Shown here piece after piece: positions 9,210 through 18,631 of a stretch of DNA of 43,816 nucleotides. The DNA is from Patescibacteria group bacterium. Its GTDB lineage: Bacteria > Patescibacteriota > Microgenomatia > Woykebacterales > RBG-16-39-9b. The notes under the pieces were generated by a model. It saw nothing but the letters and a program-made list of their open reading frames with translations. It had not been told where the DNA came from and did no database searches. Within the stretch, counting starts at the first letter, position 1; every line of letters starts with the position of its first letter. The stretch spans positions 1 through 43,816 of the forward strand of contig JACZRW010000004.1 of the NCBI GenBank assembly GCA_022574495.1, given 5' to 3'. Position numbers and translations under genes: made by a program.

Positions 9210-9806
9210 ATGAATAATTTTTGGCTAATTGTAATAATCATCATTTTTGTAATTGGAGCAGGATTTGTATTGGTAAGATCAGGAGATAATGCTAATATAA
9301 ATACTGTGGAAGAAGCCACTCAGAGTGCAAATCTTTCCGGAAAATATACTGAATTCCCTGGAGAACTTTCTGAAGAAGAATTAACCGGAAAAAATATTCG
9401 TATAGAAACTTCGAAAGGTACCATTGAGTTTGAACTTTTTGGAAAAGATGCTCCAAAAGCGGTTAGCAATTTTATTTTTCTTACTAACGAAGGCTACTAC
9501 AATGGCTTAACCTTTCACCGAAGAGATGAAGGATTCGTCATTCAAGGAGGGGATCCTTCAGGAGATGGATCTGGTGGCCCAGGTTATCAATTTGAAGATG
9601 AGACAGTTACCAAAAATTACGATAAAGGAATAGTAGCCATGGCAAATGCCGGTCCAAACACAAATGGAAGCCAATTTTTCATAATGCTCGCCGATAATGA
9701 TACCCTCCCCAAAAATTTCACTATATTTGGAAAGGTTACCAAAGGTATAGACGTGGTAGATAAAATCCAAGTCGGCGATGTGATGGATAAGGTGAATGTT
9801 TTCTAA
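9210..9806 (+). CDS. Cyclophilin-type peptidyl-prolyl cis-trans isomerase, membrane-anchored
   Basis: FHRRDEGFVIQGGDPSGDGSGGPGYQFEDE...GPNTNGSQFFIML. Start at 9210 preferred because ATG 9201 overlaps the -10 box. Confidence 0.93.
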   Translation: MNNFWLIVIIIIFVIGAGFVLVRSGDNANINTVEEATQSANLSGKYTEFPGELSEEELTGKNIRIETSKGTIEFELFGKDAPKAVSNFIFLTNEGYYNGLTFHRRDEGFVIQGGDPSGDGSGGPGYQFEDETVTKNYDKGIVAMANAGPNTNGSQFFIMLADNDTLPKNFTIFGKVTKGIDVVDKIQVGDVMDKVNVF

Positions 9807-9808
9807 TT

Positions 9809-10360
9809 ATGGCTATTGAATCAACCACTATAAATCTTGGCACAAAAGCAGAAGATTTCGATCTCCCCGCCACTGATGGTAAAATCTATTCTCTAAATTC
9901 ATTTAAAGATTCAAAAGGCTTGGTGATTGCTTTTACCTGCAACCACTGCCCTTATGCTCAAGCGGCCTGGCCAATTTTAACAAAACTCGCCGATGAATTT
10001 ATAGATAAGGGGATTTCTTTCGTAGGGATAAATCCAAATGATGAAAATCTTTATCCGGAAGATAGTTTTGAAGTGATGAAGGAAAAAATAGATGAATGGG
10101 GAATAAATTTTCCATATCTTCGAGATGAGGAACAAGAGGTTGCCAGAAAATATGGTGCAGTTTGCACTCCTGAGATTTTTGTTTACGATCAAGATCGTAA
10201 ACTATACTACCATGGACGAGTAAATGATAATTGGAAGGAACCAGAAAAAGTAACTAAAGAAGATCTCAAAGATGCTCTAAATTCACTATTCCAAGGAAAA
10301 TCAGCCCCAACAGACCAAAACCCTTCAATGGGTTGTTCGATAAAATGGAAAGATAGTTAA
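9809..10360 (+). CDS. Thioredoxin-fold redoxin (AhpC/TSA-like)
   Basis: FTCNHCPYAQAAWPILTKLADEF with CNHC motif. Confidence 0.87.
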   Translation: MAIESTTINLGTKAEDFDLPATDGKIYSLNSFKDSKGLVIAFTCNHCPYAQAAWPILTKLADEFIDKGISFVGINPNDENLYPEDSFEVMKEKIDEWGINFPYLRDEEQEVARKYGAVCTPEIFVYDQDRKLYYHGRVNDNWKEPEKVTKEDLKDALNSLFQGKSAPTDQNPSMGCSIKWKDS

Positions 10361-11253
10361 TGAAAAGAAATCGTAAACTAATCCTAATCCTCCTAATCTT
10401 TTTTATCTTAATCTACATCGGGTTCTCATTTTTTGTAGCTAATGAAATGACTAAACCAATGGCCCCCAGACTAGATGTTTACCCAACTGTTGTTTCGGAA
10501 AATTTTGAGGCTATCGAGTTTAAATCTACTGATGATTTAACCTTGAAAGGCTGGTTGTTCAGTACCGATACGAGTAAATTAGTGATCATGGTCCCAGGTC
10601 TTACCCAAAACAGGATCAACACTGCCTATTACGCCATATGGATTGCAAAAGATTTGGTGGGGGCGGGATACAACGTGATAATGTACGATCCTCGTGCAAC
10701 TGGACTATCAGAAGGGGATAGAGTTTCATATGGAAAATTTGAAGTAGCCGATATTCTGGGGGCAGTTGAATTTGCTAAAGGGCGTGGGTTCAAACCGGAA
10801 AAAATTGCGATTTTAGGAGATTCTACTGGTGCAATCACTATCTTAATGGCGGCAGATAAGCTAAACAAGGTTGGCGCTCTAATAATAGATTCCGCCGCCA
10901 CAAATTTTAAACCGTTAATAATAAATAGACTTTGGACAGAAAAAAACGTTCCAACTTTCTTTGCTCCAGCAATTTTCTTTTTCACTGATACAGTATTTAA
11001 AACCAAAATCGGAGAGGTAAAACCAATCGAACAATTACCCCTAGTACCTGAACGGAGATTTTTGTACTTACACGGGGAATCAGATGATTTATTTCCTATA
11101 GATGAAAGTAAGAGATTGCTTGAAGCCTCCAATCCTGAGAGCAAGCTGGTAATTTTCTCAAAAGGAAACCATGTGGAGACTTTTAAATCAGACCCAGATC
11201 TTTACAGAAAAGAAATATTCAATTTTCTAGAAAGTGAGCTAGGAGATTTGTAA
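10360..11253 (+). CDS. Alpha/beta hydrolase
   Basis: GDSTGA nucleophile elbow, C-terminal GNHVETF; start overlaps previous stop. Confidence 0.82.
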   Translation: MKRNRKLILILLIFFILIYIGFSFFVANEMTKPMAPRLDVYPTVVSENFEAIEFKSTDDLTLKGWLFSTDTSKLVIMVPGLTQNRINTAYYAIWIAKDLVGAGYNVIMYDPRATGLSEGDRVSYGKFEVADILGAVEFAKGRGFKPEKIAILGDSTGAITILMAADKLNKVGALIIDSAATNFKPLIINRLWTEKNVPTFFAPAIFFFTDTVFKTKIGEVKPIEQLPLVPERRFLYLHGESDDLFPIDESKRLLEASNPESKLVIFSKGNHVETFKSDPDLYRKEIFNFLESELGDL

Positions 11254-11277
11254 TTAAATATAAAAGTATAGCAGTGT

Positions 11278-14200
11278 CTATTCTGTCCTAACAACTTCTT
11301 TATTCTCTATTTTAACTTCTTTCAGTTTCACTTTTTCTGCTGAAACTACTGATTTCTCTATATCCGATGCCTCTTTTACTCTATCAAGTCTTGCTCTCTC
11401 ACCGGTTGGAATCAATCTACCTATAATTACATTTTCTTTAAGACCTCTAAGATAATCCACTTTTCCGGAAATTGCTGCGTCTCTAAGAACAGATGTAGTT
11501 TCTTGAAAACTAGCTGCCGATAGTACAGATTCAGTATAAAGAGATGCTCTTGTTATACCTAAAATAACTACAGAGGCTGTGGATGGTTCTCCACCTTCAG
11601 CTAAAACTTTTGCATTTTCTTCTGCGAATCTTGTTTTATCTACAAGCTCACCTGGCAACAGGGGAGTATCTCCCGAAGACTCTATTTTAACTTTTTCTCC
11701 CATTTTTCTTACTATTACCTCAAAATGTTTGTCGTTAATAGGGGCTCCTTGAGACTCATAAACCCGTTGAAGCCCGTGTATTATGTACTGCTGAACCGCT
11801 TTTATTCCCTTAAGCTCTAGAAGGAGCTTCAAATCTAGATGACCACCGGTCAATCTATCACCAACTTCAACTTCCTGTCCATCTTTTACTAATAAATCTG
11901 AAGAAACAGGGATCACATATTCTTTATCCTCTTTTGAGGATTTTTCTTTAGATCTCACCTTTACCTTTCTTCCTTCGTCTGATTCAATGAGTTCTACTTT
12001 TCCAGAAATCTCAGTAATAACTGCAGCGGTCTTTGGTAATCTACACTCAAAAATTTCATCAACACGTGGTAATCCTTGAGTGATATCAAGACCAACCACA
12101 CCTCCTAAGTGAAAAGTACGCATAGTCAACTGAGTTCCAGGTTCACCAATAGATTGGGCTGAAATTATGCCTACCGGAGTACCAATTGAAACAAGTTTCT
12201 TAACCGATAAGTCAATACCATAACAACTTATACACATACCATACTTAGTTTCACAAGTAAATGGGGATCTTACAATAGCTCTAGAAATTTTAGCTTTTTG
12301 CACCTTTTCATAATTATCTTCGGCAATCAACTGACCCCTCTTCAAAACCAGTTTGTTTTTTTCATCTAGTAAATTCTCAGCTAGCACCCTACCAAAAAGC
12401 CTATTCACCAATGGAGTACTTCGTTCCCCCTCTTCATCTATAAGAATGCCTTCCTTAGTCTTACAATCCTCCTCCCTAATTATAACGTCATGAGCAACAT
12501 CTACTAACCTTCTAGTCAAATATCCAGCGTCTGCTGTCTTCAGTGCTTTATCAACTAATCCTTTCCTAGCACCTCTCGTTGAAGTAAAGTATTCGTAAAT
12601 ATCTAACCCTTCTCTAAAATTACTTTTTGATGGGAGTTCAACTATTCTACCTAAAGGATCAGCAACCAATCCCCTCATACCAGCTAATTGCTTTATCTGG
12701 TCTCTTGAACCACGAGCACCAGATTCTTGCATCAACTTAAGGGGGTTATCTTTGGAGAGGTTTAACCAAGTTTTTTCATCAATATCAGCCGTAACATTAG
12801 ACCAAACTTCTTCTACCAATCGTGTTTTCTCATTCTCAGTTATTAATCCTTTTTGGAAGTTATCATCTATATCCCCCACCTTATTATCAGCTTGTTTTAT
12901 TAAATCCTTCTTTTCTTTAATTATTTCACTATCCGTAATAGACAATGAGATACCAGAATCTGTCGCAAAACTAAAACCAAGGTCTTTTATATAATCTATA
13001 AGTTGTACTGTTTTATCTACACCAAATCTATTTTGGCTTTCCGTCAGAATTTTTTTAAGATCTGAGCCTACTATATCCTTATTGAAAAAGCTAAACTCTT
13101 TAGGCAAACCATCATTAAATATTACTCTTCCAACAGTAGTAGTAATAATTTCCTTTTCATACAAAATTTTAATTGGTTCACGAAGATTTAGATTATGTGA
13201 CTGGTAAGCTGTGATCGCTTCTTCTTGAGTAAGAACTCCATTTGGTTCTCCATCTTCCATCTGAGTCAGATAATAAATACCAAAGAAGACGTCGCGGTTA
13301 GGTGTCATTATAGGCTCACCATCCGCAGGTCTCAATAGATTATTAGTAGACATCATAAGATTGATTGCTTCATCCTGAGCCGCCTTTGAAAGAGGAATGT
13401 GAATCGCCATTTGATCCCCATCAAAATCTGCTCCATATCCAGCACACACTGATGGGTGAATACCGATTGCGCTCCCTTCTGTTAAAATTGGGTAAAAAGC
13501 TTGAAACCCTAACCTGTGCAAAGTCGGGGCTCTGTTTAATAGCACTGGGTGTCCTTTGATGACTGATTCTAAGATATCCCAAACCTCCTCATCCCGTTTT
13601 TCAAAAATATTTTTGGCGCTTTTTACATTTGGTGCATACCCTTGAAAAATTAATTCTCTTAGTACATAAGGTTTAAAAAGCTCTAGCGCCATTTCTTTAG
13701 GAATTCTACATTCATTAAGTTTAATATCTGGAGCAACAATGATTACACTTCTTCCCGAATAATCTACCCTCTTACCCAAAAGATTTTGCCGAAATCTTCC
13801 TTGCTTTCCCTTCAACATATCCGAAAGTGAACGAAGTTGCTGTCCAGCAACCGCTCTCGTTGCTGGTTTTTGGGGAGAATCTATCAATGCATCCACTGCT
13901 TCCTGTAACATTCTCTTTTCGTTACGTAAAATTATTTCTGGTGCGCCAAGATCTGACAATCTTTTTAAACGGTTATTTCTATTTATTACTCTTCTATACA
14001 AATCGTTCAAATCAGATGTTGCAAAACGTCCTCCAGAAAGTTGAACCATTGGACGTAAATCTGGAGGTATAACAGGTAGATAACTTAGAATCATTCTATC
14101 CACACTAACTCCTGAATTTCGAAGTCCTTCAACAATCCTTAGAGTTTTTGTGGCTTTTAGCTGCTTTGGCCCTGAACTATTTTGGACAATCTCCCGAAGC

Positions 14201-15051
14201 TCTTTAGACATCTTCGCCAGATCAATGGTTTTGAGAATTTTTAGGAGGGCCTCCGCTCCCATACCAACTTTAGCAAAAGATTCAATTCCGTAATCAACAA
14301 ATTTTAGATACTCATCCTCAGTAAGTAAAGATTGTTTTGCAACCGCTTCAACTTTATCTAACAAATTCTTGTTTTCCAATTCTATTTTACCAATCTCTGC
14401 TATCTCTTCATCTTTAATATTTGCAATTTTAGCTTTCATTTTGAGCCTTATCTCATCAATTATGAGTTCCTTTTGCTCTTTATTCTTAATACCCAGTTTC
14501 TTAATATCTTTCTTCTCTTCTTTTTCTACTTCTAGTATTCTTTTCTTGAATTCCTTCTTAATACCTTCTTTTTCTTTTTCCTCTCTCTCCTTAATCTTAG
14601 TGAGTGCCCCTTTCCTCTTATCTTCATTAACATCAGTGACGAGATATTGCGCAAAATAAATAATAGAATCCAAACTCCTCGGAGAAATGTCTAAAAGCTG
14701 AGACAGCTTTGAAGGAGAACCTCTGAAAAACCACACATGAGCTATGGGAGCCGCCAAATTTATGTGTCCCATTCTTTCTCTTCGCACCTTTGATTGGGTA
14801 ACTTCAACACCACACTTATCACAAATCACACCTCTATAGCGTATTCTCTTATACTTTCCACAATAACACTCCCAGTCCTTGGTGGGACCAAATATTTTTT
14901 CGTCAAATAGACCATCTTTCTCAGGCCTAAAAGTCCTATAATTTATTGTTTCTGGTTTTGTAACTTCACCATAAGACCAACCGGCAATATCGTCCGCCGA
15001 AGCTAAAATTATTCTTAATGCTTCAAAATCTTTGATTTCTCCAACGCTCAT
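11278..15051 (-). CDS. rpoC: DNA-directed RNA polymerase subunit beta'
   Basis: Zn-ribbon CYCGKYKRIRYRGVICDKCGVEV; GADFDGDQMAIH; trigger loop GMRGLVADPLGRIVELP..NFREGL. Confidence 0.98.
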   Translation of the reverse strand: MSVGEIKDFEALRIILASADDIAGWSYGEVTKPETINYRTFRPEKDGLFDEKIFGPTKDWECYCGKYKRIRYRGVICDKCGVEVTQSKVRRERMGHINLAAPIAHVWFFRGSPSKLSQLLDISPRSLDSIIYFAQYLVTDVNEDKRKGALTKIKEREEKEKEGIKKEFKKRILEVEKEEKKDIKKLGIKNKEQKELIIDEIRLKMKAKIANIKDEEIAEIGKIELENKNLLDKVEAVAKQSLLTEDEYLKFVDYGIESFAKVGMGAEALLKILKTIDLAKMSKELREIVQNSSGPKQLKATKTLRIVEGLRNSGVSVDRMILSYLPVIPPDLRPMVQLSGGRFATSDLNDLYRRVINRNNRLKRLSDLGAPEIILRNEKRMLQEAVDALIDSPQKPATRAVAGQQLRSLSDMLKGKQGRFRQNLLGKRVDYSGRSVIIVAPDIKLNECRIPKEMALELFKPYVLRELIFQGYAPNVKSAKNIFEKRDEEVWDILESVIKGHPVLLNRAPTLHRLGFQAFYPILTEGSAIGIHPSVCAGYGADFDGDQMAIHIPLSKAAQDEAINLMMSTNNLLRPADGEPIMTPNRDVFFGIYYLTQMEDGEPNGVLTQEEAITAYQSHNLNLREPIKILYEKEIITTTVGRVIFNDGLPKEFSFFNKDIVGSDLKKILTESQNRFGVDKTVQLIDYIKDLGFSFATDSGISLSITDSEIIKEKKDLIKQADNKVGDIDDNFQKGLITENEKTRLVEEVWSNVTADIDEKTWLNLSKDNPLKLMQESGARGSRDQIKQLAGMRGLVADPLGRIVELPSKSNFREGLDIYEYFTSTRGARKGLVDKALKTADAGYLTRRLVDVAHDVIIREEDCKTKEGILIDEEGERSTPLVNRLFGRVLAENLLDEKNKLVLKRGQLIAEDNYEKVQKAKISRAIVRSPFTCETKYGMCISCYGIDLSVKKLVSIGTPVGIISAQSIGEPGTQLTMRTFHLGGVVGLDITQGLPRVDEIFECRLPKTAAVITEISGKVELIESDEGRKVKVRSKEKSSKEDKEYVIPVSSDLLVKDGQEVEVGDRLTGGHLDLKLLLELKGIKAVQQYIIHGLQRVYESQGAPINDKHFEVIVRKMGEKVKIESSGDTPLLPGELVDKTRFAEENAKVLAEGGEPSTASVVILGITRASLYTESVLSAASFQETTSVLRDAAISGKVDYLRGLKENVIIGRLIPTGERARLDRVKEASDIEKSVVSAEKVKLKEVKIENKEVVRTE

Positions 15052-18000
15052 TTATTTTTCCTCCTTACCACTATCCTTCAAACTATGTTCTAAGGATATA
15101 TCAGATGTCTTGGAAGAGACTTCTTTACCGTTGACAACTAACTCTTTTACCTTTTCTTCCATCGTATCCTCTTCTTTTGTGTCCTTTTCAGATTCTTCTT
15201 TTCCATCGTCCACTTTGGCCCCTAATAATTCTACTTTCAACCCCAAACCATTTAATTCTTTCACTAAAACCTTAAATGATTCTGGGACTGTGGATTCAGG
15301 AATATCTACTCCTTTAACAATCGCCTCAAAGGCTTTGGCTCTTCCAACAACATCATCGGATTTGATAGTAAGCATTTCCTGCAATGTATGGGCTGCTCCA
15401 TATGCTTCAAGAGCCCAAACTTCCATTTCCCCTAAACGCTGGCCACCCATCTGAGCCTTACCACCAAGAGGTTGCTGAGTAACTAAAGAGTAAGGACCCG
15501 TGCTTCTAGCATGAACTTTCTCATCCACCATGTGCACTAGTTTCAATATGTACCCTATACCAACTGTGATTTTATTACTGTAAGGTTCTCCGGTTTTCCC
15601 ATCGCGAAGCATTATCTTACCATCCAGTGGGAGTTTAGCTTTTTTTAATTCCTCCTCTAGTTGCTCTTCGGATGAACCACCAAAAGCAGGGACCGCTGCT
15701 TTATAACCAAGTTTCTTTGCGGCCCAACCCAAATGGGTTTCCAAAAGCTGTCCTAAATTCATTCTAGAAATTACTGATAAAGGAGATAAAATAATGTCAA
15801 TTGGAGTACCATCCTCTAAATAGGGCATATCAGCAATTGGTACTACCGTAGAAATTACTCCTTTATTACCGTGGCGCCCAGCAAGCTTATCGCCAATAGT
15901 TACTTTCCTTGTTTGAGCAACTTTTACTTTTACTAATCTTTGAACACCTGGTTCCAATTCATCATTAGCCTCTTTGGACAAAATTTGAATCCCAATTACG
16001 GTACCTTTTTCACCATGGGGTATTCTCAAAGAGGTATCTCTTACTTCTCGAGCTTTTTCTCCAAAAATAGCTCTCAAAAGCCTCTCTTCGGAAGTTAGTT
16101 CGGTCTCACCTTTAGGGGTAATTTTTCCCACTAATATATCGTTAGGTCTTACTTCAGCACCAATATATACAATTCCCTGCTCGTCTAGATTTGCTAGTGC
16201 TTCTTCACTTACGTTTGGTATATCTCTTGTTGTTTCTTCCGGTCCTAGTTTAGTTTCGGTAACCGAAGACTCATACTCCTCAATATGAATTGAGGTTAGA
16301 ATATCTTCTTTTACTAAACGGTCAGAAATAATAATTGCATCTTCATAACCATATCCTTCCCAGGACATATAAGCGACTAATAAGTTTTTTCCTAAAGAAA
16401 GTTCTCCGTTGTCTGTAACTGGACCATCAACTATTAATTGTCCTTCACTCACTTTATCTGAAATTGATACTAAAGATCTTTGACTGTAAGCAGTATTTTG
16501 ATTGGACTTGGTGAATTTCTTCAACTTTATCTTGTATTCTTTCTTATCCTTTTTACCCTTAATTATAATTTCTTGGCCGTCTACATATGTAACTACGCCA
16601 TCTACTGGGCTCTTAGCAACCCTACCTATATTCTCCCCCACTACCTTCTCCATACCTGTACCAACAATAGGCGTCTCTAGTCTTACTAATGGTACAGCTT
16701 GACCCTGCATATTCGCTCCCATCAAAGCCCGGTTAGCATCATCATGGGCCAAAAAGGGAATAAGCGAAGAGGAAGCACCTACTATCTGCCACGGCGCTAC
16801 ATCTACATAGTCAACTTGATCTGCTGGACCTGTGGTAAATGAGGATTTATGTCTGATTGGTACTCTTTTATCCAAAATATGTCCGTTTTTATCTGTCTGT
16901 ATGTTTGCATGAGAAATTCTGAAATTTTCCTCATCATCTGCCATCAACCAATCTACATCATCAGTTATCTTGGGTTTCCCGTTCTTACCCTTTATAACTT
17001 TTCTATAAGGTGTTTCCAAAAAACCATACTCGTTAATTTTTCCCAACAGTGCTAGATGAGTAATTAACCCAATGTTTGGTCCTTCTGGAGACTTAATCGG
17101 ATCTATCCTACCGTATTGTGAATTGTTTACGTCGTGAACAGAAAAGCTTGCTCTCTCTCTTGTAAGACCACCAGGACCCATAACTGAAAGTCTCCTAAGA
17201 TGTTCTAGTTCAGAAAGAGAATTTATTTGATCCATAAATTGGGAAAGTTGACTACCGGCAAAGAATTCATTCAATCTTGCTACTACTGGCCGGGCATTAA
17301 TTAGGCTGGTTGGAGTAACCGCCATCACATCTGCTGATATACCCATCCTCTCTTTTATAACTCGCTCCATTTGAAGAAGCCCAACTCTAAGTGTATTTTG
17401 AATCAACTCTCCGACAGCCCTCAAGCGCCTATTTCCTAAGTGATCTATATCATCAGGAGATCCTTCTCGATTGTTTAATTTAATAAGCATCTTTACCACC
17501 GCTACTATATCTTCTGGTCTTAAAATCCAGTTACTTGGATTGTTTGGTGTCTCAAGTCCCAACCTTTTATTTAATTTGTACCTTCCAACTTTACCTAACG
17601 AGTATCTTTTAGAATTAAAGAAAAGATTCTCTAGAAGTGTCTTTGCGTTTTCAAGTACAGCCGGATCTCCTGGTCGCATCTTGTGATAAATCTCAAGAAA
17701 CGCTTCATCTGAACTACTTGTAGGATCCTTTTTAAGGGTGGTCTCAATAAACTTGTAACCGCTACTTTTTTCTAAGTCAGCAAATTGTTCAAGTATTTTT
17801 TCGTTAGTTCCATAACCCACTACTCTTAACAAAATGGTGACTGGGATTCTTCTTTTTCTATCTATTCTTACCGTTAAAACATTGTTTTTTCCAGTTTCAA
17901 ATTCTAGCCAGCTTCCTCTAGTAGGCCTAAGTTCTGCTTTATAAAGCGGCCTTCCTGTCGTTGGATCAATATTTTCTGTATAGAATATCCCAGGACTTCT

Positions 18001-18399
18001 TGTCAGTTGGATAACCACAACCCTCTCCACTCCGTTAATTATAAAGGTCCCTGAGTCCGTCATTAGTGGAAGATCCCCAAGAAAAACTTCTTGTTCGAGC
18101 GTTTCACCTGATTCTTTATTTAATAAACGTGTTTTTACCCTAATTGGGGCAGCATAAGTGGTCCCTTTTTCGACCGCTTTTTCGGGGGAGTATTTAGGCT
18201 CACCTAAAGTATGTTCAAGAAAATGGAGGGAGAAGGTTTTACCAGTAAAATCTTCAACCGGAGATATTTCGACAAGTAAATTTTTTATTCCTTCCGAAAG
18301 TAACCAATCAAAAGAGTCCTTTTGGGTTTGTATTAAGTTTGGTATGGGATATTTATGTCCTGCTGCCCCAAAAACTTTTCTCGAGTTGGTGTTAATCAT
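15052..18399 (-). CDS. rpoB: DNA-directed RNA polymerase subunit beta
   Basis: SQLSQFMDQINSLSELEHLRRLS..GPGGLTRERA; GDKLAGRHGNKGVIS. Confidence 0.98.
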   Translation of the reverse strand: MINTNSRKVFGAAGHKYPIPNLIQTQKDSFDWLLSEGIKNLLVEISPVEDFTGKTFSLHFLEHTLGEPKYSPEKAVEKGTTYAAPIRVKTRLLNKESGETLEQEVFLGDLPLMTDSGTFIINGVERVVVIQLTRSPGIFYTENIDPTTGRPLYKAELRPTRGSWLEFETGKNNVLTVRIDRKRRIPVTILLRVVGYGTNEKILEQFADLEKSSGYKFIETTLKKDPTSSSDEAFLEIYHKMRPGDPAVLENAKTLLENLFFNSKRYSLGKVGRYKLNKRLGLETPNNPSNWILRPEDIVAVVKMLIKLNNREGSPDDIDHLGNRRLRAVGELIQNTLRVGLLQMERVIKERMGISADVMAVTPTSLINARPVVARLNEFFAGSQLSQFMDQINSLSELEHLRRLSVMGPGGLTRERASFSVHDVNNSQYGRIDPIKSPEGPNIGLITHLALLGKINEYGFLETPYRKVIKGKNGKPKITDDVDWLMADDEENFRISHANIQTDKNGHILDKRVPIRHKSSFTTGPADQVDYVDVAPWQIVGASSSLIPFLAHDDANRALMGANMQGQAVPLVRLETPIVGTGMEKVVGENIGRVAKSPVDGVVTYVDGQEIIIKGKKDKKEYKIKLKKFTKSNQNTAYSQRSLVSISDKVSEGQLIVDGPVTDNGELSLGKNLLVAYMSWEGYGYEDAIIISDRLVKEDILTSIHIEEYESSVTETKLGPEETTRDIPNVSEEALANLDEQGIVYIGAEVRPNDILVGKITPKGETELTSEERLLRAIFGEKAREVRDTSLRIPHGEKGTVIGIQILSKEANDELEPGVQRLVKVKVAQTRKVTIGDKLAGRHGNKGVISTVVPIADMPYLEDGTPIDIILSPLSVISRMNLGQLLETHLGWAAKKLGYKAAVPAFGGSSEEQLEEELKKAKLPLDGKIMLRDGKTGEPYSNKITVGIGYILKLVHMVDEKVHARSTGPYSLVTQQPLGGKAQMGGQRLGEMEVWALEAYGAAHTLQEMLTIKSDDVVGRAKAFEAIVKGVDIPESTVPESFKVLVKELNGLGLKVELLGAKVDDGKEESEKDTKEEDTMEEKVKELVVNGKEVSSKTSDISLEHSLKDSGKEEK

Positions 18400-18540
18400 T
18401 CAAATGAAAAAACTCTCTTGCTCACAGTTAGACCAAAATTCCACTGCTTGCTTCAAAGAACCTACTGCCAATTAGACAGTCTTGTTCCTCCAGTTAGATC
18501 GAAGGTATAGGATAAGTCCTCAATAATATTTATAATGGAC

Positions 18541-18580
18541 GCAAAAAATAATGACGTACCTCGTACCACCGTACGTCATT
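18541..18580 (-). terminator. Terminator/attenuator-like hairpin with U-tract, upstream of rpoB
   Basis: Perfect 10-bp stem AATGACGTAC (18550-18559) / GTACGTCATT (18571-18580), 11-nt loop, followed on minus strand by TATTTTTTGC. Confidence 0.7.
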
Positions 18581-18599
18581 TCTATATTCAATTAGACGT

Positions 18600-18628
18600 A
18601 TAATATTATCAATAGCCAATTTTGTCAA
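18600..18628 (-). promoter_or_regulatory. Promoter for rpoBC: TTGACA-17-TATTAT
   Basis: -35 TTGACA (18623-18628), 17-nt spacer, -10 TATTAT (18600-18605), minus strand. Confidence 0.7.
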
Positions 18629-18631
18629 GTA

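Noticed and set aside
17200-17300. Rifampicin-resistance-type substitutions in RpoB
   Set aside because: Key residues equivalent to D516, H526 and S531 are present; other differences (N518I, P520S, K527L, L533M) are more simply lineage divergence.
11278-18475. Many plus-strand ORFs opposite rpoC/rpoB (e.g. 14369-14659, 15032-15454, 16480-16702)
   Set aside because: Antisense to strongly conserved coding sequence, low-complexity translations, no start signals; shadow ORFs.
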